Below are positions 48,287 to 60,566 of a DNA stretch of 64,000 nucleotides, piece by piece; positions within the stretch are counted from its first letter, which is position 1; each line of letters opens with the position of its first letter. The notes beneath the pieces are model-generated. The model did no database searches, was not told the DNA's origin, and saw only the letters and a list, made by a program, of their open reading frames with translations. A program made the translations under genes and the position numbers. Origin of the DNA: Ignatzschineria ureiclastica (lineage in GTDB: Bacteria > Pseudomonadota > Gammaproteobacteria > Cardiobacteriales > Wohlfahrtiimonadaceae). The stretch is taken from assembly GCF_003121845.1 (NCBI RefSeq), contig NZ_QEWQ01000003.1:250501-314500 (forward strand), given 5' to 3'.

Positions 48287-49483
48287 CTATAGTACATTAA
48301 CAACAGCATCTGCCGCAAGTTCAATATTTTGATCATTGAGCGCTGCGATACAGATTCTACCAGAACCGACTGTATAGATAGCGTAATCCTTTTTCATTTT
48401 CTCCACTTGATCTGCATTAAGACCTGAGTAAGAAAACATTCCAGCCTGTTGATTAATAAACTCAAAATCAATTTTATCTTGTTTGCTATTTAAAAGCTTC
48501 ACAAATTTAGCACGCATATCCTTGATACGATCACGCATCTCTGCAAGTTCTTGTTCCCAAGAAGCTCTTAATGTAGGATCTGCTAAAACATAATGAACGA
48601 TTTGCGCACCATATGACGGCGGTGAGGAGTAGATTGCACGCACCATTGTTTTAAGTTGTGATGTAATTCGCTCTTGCTCTTTTGCATCAGAAGTAATAAC
48701 GGTTAATGCACCAATACGCTCGCTATAAAGAGAAAATGATTTAGAGAAAGAAGTGGCAATAAAGACCGGAATATCCTGCTCTGCAAAGATATGGATTGAT
48801 TCAACATCTTCACGAATGCCTTTTGAGAATCCTTGATAAGCCATATCTAAAAATGGGATCAAATCACGTTCCTTAAAGAGCTTCGCAACTTTCTGCCACT
48901 GTTCTGTCGTTAAATCAGCCCCTGTCGGATTATGACAACAAGCATGCAAAATCACGATACTATTCGCCGGCAATGTTTCCATAAATTGATAGAATTTATC
49001 AAAAGCAACGCCTTTAGTTTCAGGATCGAAATAAGGATAACGCGCCACTTTAAAACCTGCGCCTTCAAAGATCGCAATATGGTTATTCCAAGTAGGATCA
49101 GAAACATACACTGTGCTATTAGGAACGATTTTATGAAGGAAATCAGCACCGACTTTAAGTGCACCAGTTCCACCTAATGATTGAACCGTTGCAAGACGCT
49201 TCTCTTGATAGAGTGCATGATCTTCAGGGAAAAGCAGTTTTTGTACACAATCAACATAACTCCCTAAACCACTCATAGGGAGATAAACTTTCGGTGTAGG
49301 ATGTTCATAAAGATACTTTTCAGCGGCTTTTACTGCATTTAAAATCGGCACTTGTCCATTAGCATCTGAATAGATTCCGATACTTAAATTGACTTTAGGA
49401 TCTCTAGGATCTTTTTTGTAGGCCTCTACAACCCCTAAAATAGCATCATCGGGTGCTAATGGTACTTCATTAAATAGTTTCAT
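48287..49483 (-). CDS. aspartate/aromatic amino acid aminotransferase
   Basis: PLP enzyme of fold type I, AspC/TyrB family, moving amino groups between aspartate or aromatic amino acids and 2-oxoglutarate. The PLP lysine is in ATSFSKSFSLYSERIGAL; ILHACCHNPTGAD and FLDMAYQGFSKG are typical of the family. I chose the ATG ending at 49483 because GAGAGG precedes it and the start MKLFNEVPLAPDD matches the family; an earlier in-frame start would overlap the upstream gene's stop. 398 residues. AspC versus TyrB specificity cannot be read safely from sequence. Confidence 0.93.
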   Translation of the reverse strand: MKLFNEVPLAPDDAILGVVEAYKKDPRDPKVNLSIGIYSDANGQVPILNAVKAAEKYLYEHPTPKVYLPMSGLGSYVDCVQKLLFPEDHALYQEKRLATVQSLGGTGALKVGADFLHKIVPNSTVYVSDPTWNNHIAIFEGAGFKVARYPYFDPETKGVAFDKFYQFMETLPANSIVILHACCHNPTGADLTTEQWQKVAKLFKERDLIPFLDMAYQGFSKGIREDVESIHIFAEQDIPVFIATSFSKSFSLYSERIGALTVITSDAKEQERITSQLKTMVRAIYSSPPSYGAQIVHYVLADPTLRASWEQELAEMRDRIKDMRAKFVKLLNSKQDKIDFEFINQQAGMFSYSGLNADQVEKMKKDYAIYTVGSGRICIAALNDQNIELAADAVVNVL

Positions 49484-49497
49484 CTTTTCCTCTCTTG

Positions 49498-51306
49498 TTA
49501 TAACGGCCAAACAAAGATCACTGCCGGTACTACTGTGATAATCAATAGTAAGTCAAGCAGTAAACCCATTCGCCAGTAATCCCCAAATTGATAGCCTCCA
49601 GGCCCCATCACTAATGTATTGGAATGGTGACCAATCGGTGTATTAAATGCACACGAACAAGCAATCGCAATAATCATTAAATAAGGGTCAATATTATGCC
49701 CCATCATATTGGCAATCCCTACTGCTATCGGCGCCATAATCACCGCTGTTGCCGAGCTGTTGATCACATCTGTTATCAACATTGTAATCAACATGACAAT
49801 AGCTAATACTACCACACCGGGAAGCCCCTCTAAAAGTGGGATAATCGATGCGACAATAATATTTGTTGCACCCGTTGCCTCTAGTGCTGCACCTACGGTG
49901 ATAAAACAACCTAAGAGCACAACAAGCGGCCCATCAATACTCTGATAAACTTCTCTTAATGTAATGATTTTAAAGATAATCATCAAAAAAATTGCCAATG
50001 GAAATGCAATATGGGGTGGGAGAATTTGTAAAGCGACTGCAAGGATTGCTAACAAAAAGATAATGACCGTTGGCCACATTTTTGAAGAGGGTTTTAGGCG
50101 AATATTACGCTCCGCAAGTGGCAAGCACCCTAGATAACTCATCATCTCCGGAAGCTCTTTTTTATAGCCTTGTATCAACAGAATATCCCCCGCTTTCAAG
50201 GTCACTCGAGAAAATCGTTGTCGAATTTTCTCTCCTTGCCGAGAGATCCCGAGAATATTGATATTATATTTCTCTTTTAAATAGAGCTCTGAAATCGTGC
50301 CGTTAGTAATACGTGCCCCTGGATTGACTATCACTTCTAATACTTCAATAGAATCCGGCGTGTGCTCTTTTGTCGCCTTTGAAAACTCAATATCAACGCC
50401 GGTGAGTAGCTCTAGTTGCTTTAAATCTTCCGGTTGCCCCTCGATCAAAAGCACATCTTTCTCTCGCAGAATCTCCTCTTTACTCGGCGATAAAATACGT
50501 CTTGCACCTCGAAGTAACGTTACAACATTGACGTGACCTTCCGTTACCTTTTCAAGATCTTGAATTGTTTTACCAATAAATTTGTTATTTGAAACAATTC
50601 TCGCCTCTAATAGATAGTCATCTGTTTCAAATAATCGACTACTATTCTCCGTTCCACGTACAGGGATTAGACGCCATCCGACAAATGAGATATAGATCAG
50701 TCCAACGACCACCACAACAATCCCGGTAGGTAAAAAGTCAAACATCGAAAAAGCACCGGCCACTGGATCCGCACTTTCCCGATATTGCGCAATAATCATA
50801 TTAGGAGGCGTTCCGATTAAAGTGGCAGTTCCACCTAATAAAGAAGCAAAGGCCATCGGCATCAGCAGCTTAGAAGTGGGGATTTTATAACGCTGTGAAA
50901 CCTGTAATGCGACAGGCATAATGAGCGCAAGTGCTCCAACATCATTCATAAAGGCCGAGAAAAATGCCACAAGCCCGGTGAGCGTTAGAACTAATAATGC
51001 CGGTCGATCTGAAAAACGGCTTAAATGTTGTGATAAATGGTAGGTTACGCCGGTACTCCCTAATGCATAACTCAAGACTAATACCGATGCAACCGTAATT
51101 ACAGCTCGATGACTAAACCCTGAAAAAGCATTATTAATCGGCACGACACCGACCAACACCATCGCTAAGAGTGCACCGAGCGCAACAACATCGTAGCGCC
51201 ATTTACCGATCATAAAGGCAATAAAGCTACAGAGTAGAATCAATAGTGCGTAGAGTTGCACATTAGAGATTCCCTGAATCAAGGGTCCAGAAAATAGGGT
51301 CAGCAT
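49498..51306 (-). CDS. SLC13-type anion permease with two RCK_C (TrkA-C) domains
   Basis: 602-residue membrane protein. Helices fill residues ~15-200 and ~400-600; between them lie two TrkA-C-like domains (~210-300 and ~310-390, e.g. LIEGQPEDLKQLELLTGVD, DILLIQGYKKELPEMMSYLG). The repeat with GGTATLIGTPPNMII and later GHHSNTLVMGPGGY is typical of the DASS/SLC13 family (dicarboxylates, sulfate), close to E. coli YfbS. It lies 20 bases after ppk1 and 14 before the aminotransferase. The ATG has no clear ribosome site and may depend on coupling. Substrate unknown. Confidence 0.88.
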   Translation of the reverse strand: MLTLFSGPLIQGISNVQLYALLILLCSFIAFMIGKWRYDVVALGALLAMVLVGVVPINNAFSGFSHRAVITVASVLVLSYALGSTGVTYHLSQHLSRFSDRPALLVLTLTGLVAFFSAFMNDVGALALIMPVALQVSQRYKIPTSKLLMPMAFASLLGGTATLIGTPPNMIIAQYRESADPVAGAFSMFDFLPTGIVVVVVGLIYISFVGWRLIPVRGTENSSRLFETDDYLLEARIVSNNKFIGKTIQDLEKVTEGHVNVVTLLRGARRILSPSKEEILREKDVLLIEGQPEDLKQLELLTGVDIEFSKATKEHTPDSIEVLEVIVNPGARITNGTISELYLKEKYNINILGISRQGEKIRQRFSRVTLKAGDILLIQGYKKELPEMMSYLGCLPLAERNIRLKPSSKMWPTVIIFLLAILAVALQILPPHIAFPLAIFLMIIFKIITLREVYQSIDGPLVVLLGCFITVGAALEATGATNIIVASIIPLLEGLPGVVVLAIVMLITMLITDVINSSATAVIMAPIAVGIANMMGHNIDPYLMIIAIACSCAFNTPIGHHSNTLVMGPGGYQFGDYWRMGLLLDLLLIITVVPAVIFVWPL

Positions 51307-51326
51307 AAGTTATATTATTGATGCAA

Positions 51327-53390
51327 TTATTGACGAGAAATTAAGAGTTTTTCTTGAGCAGAAAGCATCCCTGCCTTCTCTTCATCTGTAAATGATTGCT
51401 GATGATATACGCCAGTTTCACCATCTAAACACCAGGCCGTATAGTCTTCAAAATAGTACTGCAATCCTTCCCGTATAATATGCGCTTTAATTGATTCATT
51501 GTAAATAGGTGTTGCAATCTCGATCCGTCTGAAAAAGTTACGATGCATCCAATCGGCACTTGAGATATAAAGTAGCTCTTCCCCGCTATGATAAAAATAG
51601 AAGACTCGGGAATGCTCTAAAAAACGACCTACCACAGAGAATACGCGAATATTTTCTGAAAAACCAGATAAGCCTGGGCGAAGAGAACAAGCCCCTCGAA
51701 CCAATAAATCAATTTTTACCCCAGCATTCGAAGCCTCATAGAGCTTTTCAATGAGTCCTTTCTCTAACAGTGCATTCATCCGAGCCTTAATGTACGCAGG
51801 TCTACCTGCTTTTGCCTCCGCTATCTCATACTCAATATGCTCAATAATATTGTCATAAAGGGTAAAAGGCGCTTGCCATAATTTACTCAAATGAGGAGGG
51901 CGACCTAAGCTTCCTAAATTCACAAAAATATCAGTAACATCTTGTGCTATTTCTCGATCACAGGTCATAATCGCAAAATCAGTATATACTCTCGCTGTAC
52001 CCGTATGATAGTTTCCAGTACTCACATGAGTATAATATTCTAAATGATCAGGATTACCCTCTGTTGGTTCGTGTCTTACGATCAAGAGCATCTTCGCATG
52101 CGTTTTATAGCCAAAGATCCCATAAACGACTTTTGCCCCCGCCTCTTCTAATACAGAAGCCCAGGCAAGATTTGTCTCTTCATCGAAGCGTGCCATCAAC
52201 TCGCAGACAACATTGACCTCTTTCCCATTTTTAGCAGCGGTAATCAAATGTTGCATCAATTGGGATTCCGTTCCTGTACGGTAAATTGTCATGCGAATCA
52301 TCTGTACTTGAGGATCTTTTGCGGCAGCCTCTAATAATTTAACAGTTGGCGCGAAGCTATCAAAAGGATGATGAAATAACTGTGTTTTTTGGCGAATAAC
52401 GGCAAATAGATCATGCCCTTCGCCCCACTTATCTGAGAATTTAGGTTGAAACTCGGGATAAAAAAGTTCGCTCTTCTCTTTCAAAAATCCCCGCAGCTCT
52501 CTGAAACGGGTAAGATCAATAAAATGCGCAATAGGATAGACTTCATAAGCTCCAAGATCGAATTCTTTCGTCAAGAATTGAATAATTCTTTTCGGCATAT
52601 GTCTACTAATTTCTAATCGAACTGCATGCCCGAAATTACGTTGATGCAGCTCTCCTTTCAACGCTTGATGTAAATTTGTTAATTCTTCTTTATCAATAAA
52701 GAGGTGACTATTACGTGTTACACGAAATTGATAAGCTGCCTTGATTGTAAAACCATTGAAGATGGTTTTCAGTTTATCGCGAATTAATTCACAGATAGAA
52801 GTAAAACGAACAACACCATTGCGTTTTGCAAGTAATACCAATGAGGGAAGATTTTTAGGGATAGAGAGCATTGCAGTATCTACTTCCCGACCATAAGTAT
52901 CTTTCCCTTTTAATTCAATAATATAGTTTAAAGATTTATTATAGATATGCGGAAAAGGATGCGCCACATCCAATGCGATAGGCGTTAAAAGTGGACTAAT
53001 AAATTCTTGAAAATAGAGATCTAATTGTGCTCGATCACCCACTGTCCAATCTTTACGTTTAATGAACTTAACGCCTGCCTCTTTTTCCAATTGAGGTAAT
53101 ATCGCATGAGAAAAAACCTCATATTGCTCATAGACTAATGCCGATACCCGCTCATGAATATCTTCTTGCCAACTTGCTGCACTCTCACCATCAATATTAT
53201 CTTCCCCAGCAAAAATCCGTTCTTTAATATTCGCAAACCGAACTTCAAAAAACTCATCCACATTAGAAGAAACAATCGTAATAAAATTAAGCCGCTCTAA
53301 TAGCGGTGTCATTTTATTTTCAGCCTGCTTCAAAACGCGTTCCTGAAAAGCTAGGATTGATTTTTCTCGATTAATTAATGGTAGTTCCAT
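51327..53390 (-). CDS. ppk1: polyphosphate kinase 1
   Basis: Makes polyphosphate from ATP. Head domain, N-domain (KSILAFQERVLKQAENK) and the two catalytic phospholipase-D-like halves: KTHAKMLLIVRHE, the phosphorylated-His region YTHVSTGNYHTGTARVYTDF, and SADWMHRNFFRRIEIATP. I chose the ATG ending at 53390 because AAGGA precedes it and the next residues match the family; the frame opens 14 codons earlier without support. 687 residues. First gene of a unit with the SLC13 permease and aminotransferase. Confidence 0.96.
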   Translation of the reverse strand: MELPLINREKSILAFQERVLKQAENKMTPLLERLNFITIVSSNVDEFFEVRFANIKERIFAGEDNIDGESAASWQEDIHERVSALVYEQYEVFSHAILPQLEKEAGVKFIKRKDWTVGDRAQLDLYFQEFISPLLTPIALDVAHPFPHIYNKSLNYIIELKGKDTYGREVDTAMLSIPKNLPSLVLLAKRNGVVRFTSICELIRDKLKTIFNGFTIKAAYQFRVTRNSHLFIDKEELTNLHQALKGELHQRNFGHAVRLEISRHMPKRIIQFLTKEFDLGAYEVYPIAHFIDLTRFRELRGFLKEKSELFYPEFQPKFSDKWGEGHDLFAVIRQKTQLFHHPFDSFAPTVKLLEAAAKDPQVQMIRMTIYRTGTESQLMQHLITAAKNGKEVNVVCELMARFDEETNLAWASVLEEAGAKVVYGIFGYKTHAKMLLIVRHEPTEGNPDHLEYYTHVSTGNYHTGTARVYTDFAIMTCDREIAQDVTDIFVNLGSLGRPPHLSKLWQAPFTLYDNIIEHIEYEIAEAKAGRPAYIKARMNALLEKGLIEKLYEASNAGVKIDLLVRGACSLRPGLSGFSENIRVFSVVGRFLEHSRVFYFYHSGEELLYISSADWMHRNFFRRIEIATPIYNESIKAHIIREGLQYYFEDYTAWCLDGETGVYHQQSFTDEEKAGMLSAQEKLLISRQ

Positions 53391-53413
53391 GGCGTTTAAT
53401 CCTTTATCCACAT

Positions 53414-53444
53414 AAAAAAGCCCGCTTATCAATGATAGCGGGCT
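53414..53444 (-). terminator. terminator of the ATP synthase operon
   Basis: AGCCCGCT pairs with AGCGGGCT around a short AT loop; on the minus strand it is followed by TTTTTTATG. It lies just past the atpC stop. A DnaA-box-like TTATCCACA at 53404-53412 overlaps its end, probably by chance. Confidence 0.85.
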
Positions 53445-53456
53445 CTCACTATTTAA

Positions 53457-53870
53457 TTAAAAACTTTTCAATCTATTAACTGCATCGAGCTGCGATTGAG
53501 CAAGAGTTAACTCTATCAGCGCCTTTTCAATATCAAGTGATTGACCACCTGATGCGATCGCCTTACGAGCTTCCTCCTGTGCCTTTTGCACAGCAGCTGC
53601 ATCTAAATCCTTCGCTCTTTCAGCACAATCCGCAAGAACAATGATTTCTTGAGGTTGAACTTCAAGCAACCCGCCTGAAATCCAAAAAACCTCTTCTTTA
53701 CCATTCTCTAAGGTCAAGCGAACTTGACCTGCTTTGAGTTGCGCTAAAGTGGGCACGTGACCAGGATAAACACCTATCTCACCTGTAGCGGCTGTCGCTG
53801 CAAAAAACGTTGCAACGCCTGAATAGAGCTCTTTTTCAGCACTTACCACAGTGACATTGATAGTTTTCAT
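53457..53870 (-). CDS. atpC: ATP synthase F1 epsilon subunit
   Basis: Rotor subunit with an N-terminal beta-sandwich and C-terminal helices (KAQEEARKAIASGGQ) that can inhibit ATP hydrolysis. GEIGVYPGHVPTLAQLK is the family signature. 137 residues. Last gene of the operon, 12 bases after atpD. Confidence 0.97.
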   Translation of the reverse strand: MKTINVTVVSAEKELYSGVATFFAATAATGEIGVYPGHVPTLAQLKAGQVRLTLENGKEEVFWISGGLLEVQPQEIIVLADCAERAKDLDAAAVQKAQEEARKAIASGGQSLDIEKALIELTLAQSQLDAVNRLKSF

Positions 53871-53882
53871 ATGATCCCCTTA

Positions 53883-55274
<1,392 letters not shown>

Positions 55275-55315
55275 CTATCTAAACCTCATTTACCCAAATT
55301 TTTGTTAACGTCGTA

Positions 55316-56215
55316 TTAATTGATTGCGGCTGCACCACTAACAATCTCAGTAATTTCCTGAGTAATCGCTGCTTGACGAGCCTTGTTATATACTAACTGT
55401 AACTCATCAATCAGATCGCTTGCATTATCACTTGCTGCTTTCATTGCAATCATCCGAGCGGCCATTTCACAGGCAACATTCTCTACCACAGCTTGGTAAA
55501 TTGCATACTCAACATAACGGTCTAACACGATACTCATCAATTCGGCAGGCGCAGAATCATACTCATAATCCCAAGCCAAGTTTGAATCGCTTGGCGTAAG
55601 ACTATCAAATCCCAATTGCGCTTGTAGGGCTCCCGGAATAACCGGTAATACCTGAATCGCCGTTGGTTTCTGCGTCATAGTATTAACAAACTCATTCGCA
55701 AAGACATGAAGTTCATCAATTTTGCCTGATTGGAAAAGATCTAACATGGTTGTAGTAACACCGATAAGATCTTTAGAAGCAGGATTGTCCCCAAGATTAT
55801 TCGCAGTTGCTACGAGATTTCCCCCGAAACGGGCAAAAAATGCATTTGCTTTATTTCCAATGGTCGCAACATCTACTTCAATATTGTTATCTTGCCAAAC
55901 CTTCATCTGAGTCGCGACGAGTTTAAATAAGTTATTATTCAACCCACCCGCTAGACCACGATCAGAGCTCACAACAATAATGCCTACACGCTTTACTTCA
56001 CGTGGAATCAAATATTGATGCTTAAACTCTTCAGGTGTTGCCTCACCTAAATGCGCTGCAAGCTTGATAATTTGTTGCGCATAAGGGCGAGATTTATCAC
56101 GACGGAGCTGAGTCGCACGCATTTTACTTGCTGCAACCATCTCCATCGCACTAGTAATCTTTTGCGTATTACTAATGCTTTTAATCTTGCCACGTATTTC
56201 TTTTCCAACAGCCAT
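55316..56215 (-). CDS. atpG: ATP synthase F1 gamma subunit
   Basis: Central stalk coiled coil that turns inside the alpha3-beta3 ring. N-terminal helix [18 protein letters not shown], the [18 protein letters not shown] turn and the C-terminal helix [20 protein letters not shown] are intact. 299 residues. Confidence 0.97.
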   Translation of the reverse strand: MAVGKEIRGKIKSISNTQKITSAMEMVAASKMRATQLRRDKSRPYAQQIIKLAAHLGEATPEEFKHQYLIPREVKRVGIIVVSSDRGLAGGLNNNLFKLVATQMKVWQDNNIEVDVATIGNKANAFFARFGGNLVATANNLGDNPASKDLIGVTTTMLDLFQSGKIDELHVFANEFVNTMTQKPTAIQVLPVIPGALQAQLGFDSLTPSDSNLAWDYEYDSAPAELMSIVLDRYVEYAIYQAVVENVACEMAARMIAMKAASDNASDLIDELQLVYNKARQAAITQEITEIVSGAAAIN

Positions 56216-56259
56216 GAAATCCCTACCTAATTGCTATCTGTTACAATCTAAAAAGTTAC

Positions 56260-57807
56260 TTACGCAACCTTCCAGGTTTCACCTTTCTTATATTGACTTA
56301 CAACTTTGTCAAGTGATGCTAATACTTCATCATTGTAAGCACCTTTGCTGAGGCCTTGTAAAAGTTCTTGCTCTGTAGCGTTTGCTGAAGCAATAAGACC
56401 TTGTGCAAATGGACGAACTTCTTCAATAGGTAGATCATCAACATATTTGTATTCAATTGCATAGAGGATTAGAGCCATCTCTGCAATGCTATATGGACGA
56501 TATTGCGCTTGTTTCATAAGCTCAGTAACACGCTGACCGCGCGCTAATTGCTTACGTGTAACTTCATCAAGATCAGATGCAAATTGTGAGAACGCCGCTA
56601 GTTCACGATATTGTGCAAGAGCAAGACGAACACCACCACCTAATTTACTGATCAATTTAGTTTGCGCAGCACCCCCTACACGAGATACTGAAATACCAGC
56701 ATTCATCGCAGGACGGATACCTGAGTTAAAGAGATTCGATTCAAGGAAGATCTGACCATCTGTGATCGAAATAACGTTCGTTGGAACGAATGCAGATACG
56801 TCTCCACCTTGTGTTTCGATAATTGGTAATGCAGTTAATGAACCTGTTTTACCTTTTACTTCACCATTTGTGAATTTTTCAACGTAGTCTGCATTAACAC
56901 GTGCAGCACGCTCAAGAAGACGTGAATGGAGGTAGAATACATCCCCAGGATATGCTTCACGACCTGGAGGACGACGAAGAAGAAGGGAAATTTGACGATA
57001 TGCAACCGCTTGTTTTGATAGGTCATCATAAATGATTAACGCATCTTCACCACGATCACGGAAATATTCACCCATTGTACAGCCTGTGTAAGCTGAAAGG
57101 TATTGCATTGCTGCTGAATCAGAAGCACCTGCTGCTACCACAATAGTATGTTCCATCGCACCATGCTCTTCGAGCTTTGTTACGATATTCGCAATGGTTG
57201 AGTTCTTCTGACCAATTGCAACATAGATACATTTGATACCACTACCTTTTTGGTTAATGATTGTATCGATTGCGATTGCAGTTTTACCTGTTTGACGGTC
57301 ACCGATGATAAGCTCACGCTGACCACGACCTACTGGTACCATTGAGTCAATTGCGATATAACCTGTTTGCATTGGTTGATCAACTGATTGACGATCAATA
57401 ACGCCTGGTGCGATCTGTTCGATAGGTGCTGTCAACTTAGTACCAAGCTCACCTTTACCATCGATAGGATTACCTAACCCATCAACAACACGGCCTAATA
57501 ATTCAGGACCGATTGGTGTTTCAAGGATACGGCCAGTACATTTTACTTTATCGCCTTCTGTGATTTTTTCATAATCACCGAGAAGTACAACACCAACAGA
57601 ATCTCTCTCAAGATTGAGCGCAAGGCCACGAACACCGTGTGGTAATTCAACCATTTCACCTTGCATCACAGCATTAATTCCGTGAACGCGCGCAATTCCA
57701 TCAGTTAAACTAACAACGGTACCTTCCGTTCTTTCTTCCGGCTTGAGCTGAAATTCTTCAATCTTGGATTTAATGAGACCACTGATCTCAGATGGATTTA
57801 ATTGCAT
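56260..57807 (-). CDS. atpA: ATP synthase F1 alpha subunit
   Basis: Regulatory nucleotide-binding subunit. Walker [36 protein letters not shown] (Walker B), and [20 protein letters not shown]. 515 residues, normal length. 31 bases after atpH. Confidence 0.98.
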   Translation of the reverse strand: MQLNPSEISGLIKSKIEEFQLKPEERTEGTVVSLTDGIARVHGINAVMQGEMVELPHGVRGLALNLERDSVGVVLLGDYEKITEGDKVKCTGRILETPIGPELLGRVVDGLGNPIDGKGELGTKLTAPIEQIAPGVIDRQSVDQPMQTGYIAIDSMVPVGRGQRELIIGDRQTGKTAIAIDTIINQKGSGIKCIYVAIGQKNSTIANIVTKLEEHGAMEHTIVVAAGASDSAAMQYLSAYTGCTMGEYFRDRGEDALIIYDDLSKQAVAYRQISLLLRRPPGREAYPGDVFYLHSRLLERAARVNADYVEKFTNGEVKGKTGSLTALPIIETQGGDVSAFVPTNVISITDGQIFLESNLFNSGIRPAMNAGISVSRVGGAAQTKLISKLGGGVRLALAQYRELAAFSQFASDLDEVTRKQLARGQRVTELMKQAQYRPYSIAEMALILYAIEYKYVDDLPIEEVRPFAQGLIASANATEQELLQGLSKGAYNDEVLASLDKVVSQYKKGETWKVA

Positions 57808-57838
57808 CTTTTAAATCTTCCTCTTATATTCATTAAAC

Positions 57839-58387
57839 TTAATTCATTGATCGGATCATGCCGTCTAAACGACCTAAAATTGAACCATCAATGACTAAAT
57901 CATCTATTTTTAAAATAGCACCACCTAATAAGGAAGGCGAAATGGTTACTGTTAATTCGATCTCTTTATTAAAACGTTTTTGAAGAGCCTTAACAAACAT
58001 CTCTCTCTGCCCATCCGTCAATGGATATGCACTTTGCAATTCCACTTCTTGGATATTTCGTTCTTCTAATAAACGCATTCTGTACTCGTCATAAACAGAA
58101 GGCAAAATCTCATAACGTTTATTGTCACAAATAGCGAGTAAGAAATTACTCTCTTCTTTTGTGAGATCACGATTTAAAATCTTAGCTGCTAATTCACCTA
58201 AGAATGCTGTTTTCTTTTCGGAACCTAGCTCAGGTAAGCTCATTACTTCACAAGTTGCTTCATTACCCATTAAGGTTTTTAATGAGTAAAGAAATTCTCT
58301 CCAACGATCTTCGCTTTGAGAATCCTCTTTGGCAACCATAAATACGGCTTCTGCATAAGGTCTTGCTACTGTTGCTAAATCTGACAT
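57839..58387 (-). CDS. atpH: ATP synthase F1 delta subunit
   Basis: Links F1 to the peripheral stalk. 182 residues. I chose the ATG ending at 58387 because MSDLATVARPYAEAVF matches the family start; the frame continues 10 codons upstream. C-terminal segment GGAILKIDDLVIDGSILGRL is typical. The ribosome site is weak. Confidence 0.96.
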   Translation of the reverse strand: MSDLATVARPYAEAVFMVAKEDSQSEDRWREFLYSLKTLMGNEATCEVMSLPELGSEKKTAFLGELAAKILNRDLTKEESNFLLAICDNKRYEILPSVYDEYRMRLLEERNIQEVELQSAYPLTDGQREMFVKALQKRFNKEIELTVTISPSLLGGAILKIDDLVIDGSILGRLDGMIRSMN

Positions 58388-58444
58388 ATTTACTTTACAT
58401 CGTTTATTAGTTATCAAAATGCTCTTCGAGAGAAGAGCAGGCGA

Positions 58445-58915
58445 CTATAGCTGATTGGCTAACTCTTCTAACATCTTAGCATGAGTTTTCTCATCAACTT
58501 CTTTTTCAATGATCTTACTTGCACCTAAGATACTTAAAGCAACAACTTGTTTTCTCAAACTTTCTTTCGCTTGATTCACTTCTGCTTCAATCTTCGCATG
58601 CGCCGCATCGATCTCTCTTTGCCCAACTTCTTTGCTATCTTCTTTTGACTTTGCAATCAAACTATCTGCTTGGCTTTGAGCTTTACCCACAAGACTTGCC
58701 GCTTCAAGATGAGCCTGTTTCATAAGCTCATTAATTTCTGCTTCTGTCGTTGCTTGAGCCGCGACACTCTCTTCTGCTGCAGCTAAACCTTCAGCAATTT
58801 TCGCACGTCGCTCTTCAATAGCTTTGATTAAAGGTGGCCAGATAAACTTCATAACCACCAAAACCAAAATGAAAAAGACGATAAACTGGGCAATCAAGGT
58901 TGCGTTAATATTCAT
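58445..58915 (-). CDS. atpF: ATP synthase F0 subunit b
   Basis: Peripheral stalk: one membrane helix (residues ~7-27) then a long charged coiled coil ([19 protein letters not shown] onwards). 156 residues. [18 protein letters not shown] is typical of gammaproteobacterial AtpF. Confidence 0.97.
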   Translation of the reverse strand: MNINATLIAQFIVFFILVLVVMKFIWPPLIKAIEERRAKIAEGLAAAEESVAAQATTEAEINELMKQAHLEAASLVGKAQSQADSLIAKSKEDSKEVGQREIDAAHAKIEAEVNQAKESLRKQVVALSILGASKIIEKEVDEKTHAKMLEELANQL

Positions 58916-58991
58916 TTTACTACCTATCCTTTATATGCCTGTATAACAAATGTCTTTACCACTTAAGCTTAAGTGTAATGTAATTGTGTAA

Positions 58992-59252
<261 letters not shown>

Positions 59253-59298
59253 CTAACGTTAACAATAATTGACAAAACACAATCTTACGATTGATTCT

Positions 59299-60120
59299 TT
59301 AATGAGATTCATGCGCTTGACCTAGATAAACTAAAGTCAATGTCATGAAAATATAAGCCTGTAATACCACGATTAAGATATGGAAGATTGCCCAAGCTGC
59401 ACCAGCGAAGATATGTAAACCCATCCCCCAAAGTGTGCCTGTTGCGCCTAGAAGTGCAATCAACATAAAGATTAACTCACCGGCAAACATATTACCGAAA
59501 AGTCGCATTCCTAATGAGAATGCTTTTGAGATAAATTCAACAAGGTTTAACACAAAGTTGGCAGGTGCTAACCAGATACCGAAAGGTGCGCAGAATAGCT
59601 CTTTTACAAAACCCATACCTTTCGCTTTAATTGAGTAGAAGATCACAACGGCTAATACAGCACATGACATCCCTAAGGTTGCACTGACATCTGCAGTAGG
59701 GAGAATTTTGTGATAAGGAATTGATTCTTTTAGACCAAACACATCTAGAATTTTATCCGCAAGGTCAATGGGTAAGAAGTCCAGTGAGTTCATCACCACA
59801 ATCCAAAGGAATACAGTTAAACCTAATGGAGCGATAAAGCCTTGTGGGCCATTCACTAAAGTTCTTGATTGTTTTTCTGCAAACTCAACGAGAATTTCAA
59901 CAAATGCTTGAAAGCGTCCAGGAACACCGGCAGTCGCTTTGCGCGACGCAGCATAAAGAAAGAGTACAACAACGATACCACAGAGAACTGACCAGAAAAC
60001 GGTATCAAGATTGATGAGGCCAAAGTTAACAAATTCATCGGCAGCTTGTGGCGTGCCTCGCTGATTCAGGTTAACGAGATGGTGTCCAATATATGATGCG
60101 TTTGTTAATTCACTAGCCAT
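59299..60120 (-). CDS. atpB: ATP synthase F0 subunit a
   Basis: Membrane stator with the proton half-channels. The essential Arg is in SLGMRLFGNMFAGELIFMLI. Five to six helices. 273 residues. 8 bases after atpI. Confidence 0.97.
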   Translation of the reverse strand: MASELTNASYIGHHLVNLNQRGTPQAADEFVNFGLINLDTVFWSVLCGIVVVLFLYAASRKATAGVPGRFQAFVEILVEFAEKQSRTLVNGPQGFIAPLGLTVFLWIVVMNSLDFLPIDLADKILDVFGLKESIPYHKILPTADVSATLGMSCAVLAVVIFYSIKAKGMGFVKELFCAPFGIWLAPANFVLNLVEFISKAFSLGMRLFGNMFAGELIFMLIALLGATGTLWGMGLHIFAGAAWAIFHILIVVLQAYIFMTLTLVYLGQAHESH

Positions 60121-60128
60121 AGCTCTCT

Positions 60129-60482
60129 CTATATAATTACTTTATCTTTTCTTAAGGAAGATACCAACACATACCCCAATGGCACCTGTGTCACAATGAT
60201 GATTCCTATCAGGAAAGCCAATAAATTAGGCTCCTTGATTACTATGATACTGATACCGAAGAGTAACACAATAACAAATTTATTTAAAAAGACGCCGATC
60301 CAAAAGAAAATCTTGTGAAATTTTAACAACGAAATATTAGCTGCCATAAAAACATTGGGTATCAAAATAGAGATACCTGCAGCTAATAGAGAAATCGCTG
60401 TTACACCATCATACAGTAACCAAGAGCTGATTGATATGATTAATAAAACAGCGAGTTGTATTCCCACGATCTTCGGAATCAT
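60129..60482 (-). CDS. atpI: ATP synthase protein I
   Basis: Four-helix membrane protein of the atp operon that helps assemble the c ring in some species. 117 residues, all hydrophobic segments (LAVLLIISISSWLLYDG, FWIGVFLNKFVIVLLFGISI). It has a strong AGGCGAGGA ribosome site and directly follows the atp promoter. Confidence 0.92.
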   Translation of the reverse strand: MIPKIVGIQLAVLLIISISSWLLYDGVTAISLLAAGISILIPNVFMAANISLLKFHKIFFWIGVFLNKFVIVLLFGISIIVIKEPNLLAFLIGIIIVTQVPLGYVLVSSLRKDKVII

Positions 60483-60511
60483 ACGATCCTCGCCTTTAAA
60501 TTCTTGCCAAG

Positions 60512-60540
60512 ATTATAGTCGGGCTACGAACTGAGGTCAA
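60512..60540 (-). promoter_or_regulatory. sigma-70 promoter of the atp operon inside an inverted repeat
   Basis: On the minus strand, TTGACC (60535-60540), a 17-base spacer, then TATAAT (60512-60517) with ATG 30 bases further on. A perfect 9-bp inverted repeat, GGCTACGAA/TTCGTAGCC (60522-60530 and 60545-60553), encloses the -35 box and enters the spacer. On the minus strand it has no T-run, so it is not the parB terminator. Confidence 0.8.
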
Positions 60541-60566
60541 CTTATTCGTAGCCTTTTTGTAGGGAT

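Noticed and set aside
55985-56005. parS-like TTCACGTGGAA in atpG, and half sites such as TTTCACGTG in rpsA
   Set aside because: They match the palindromic parS consensus in only one half, and both lie in coding sequence. No full parS was seen.
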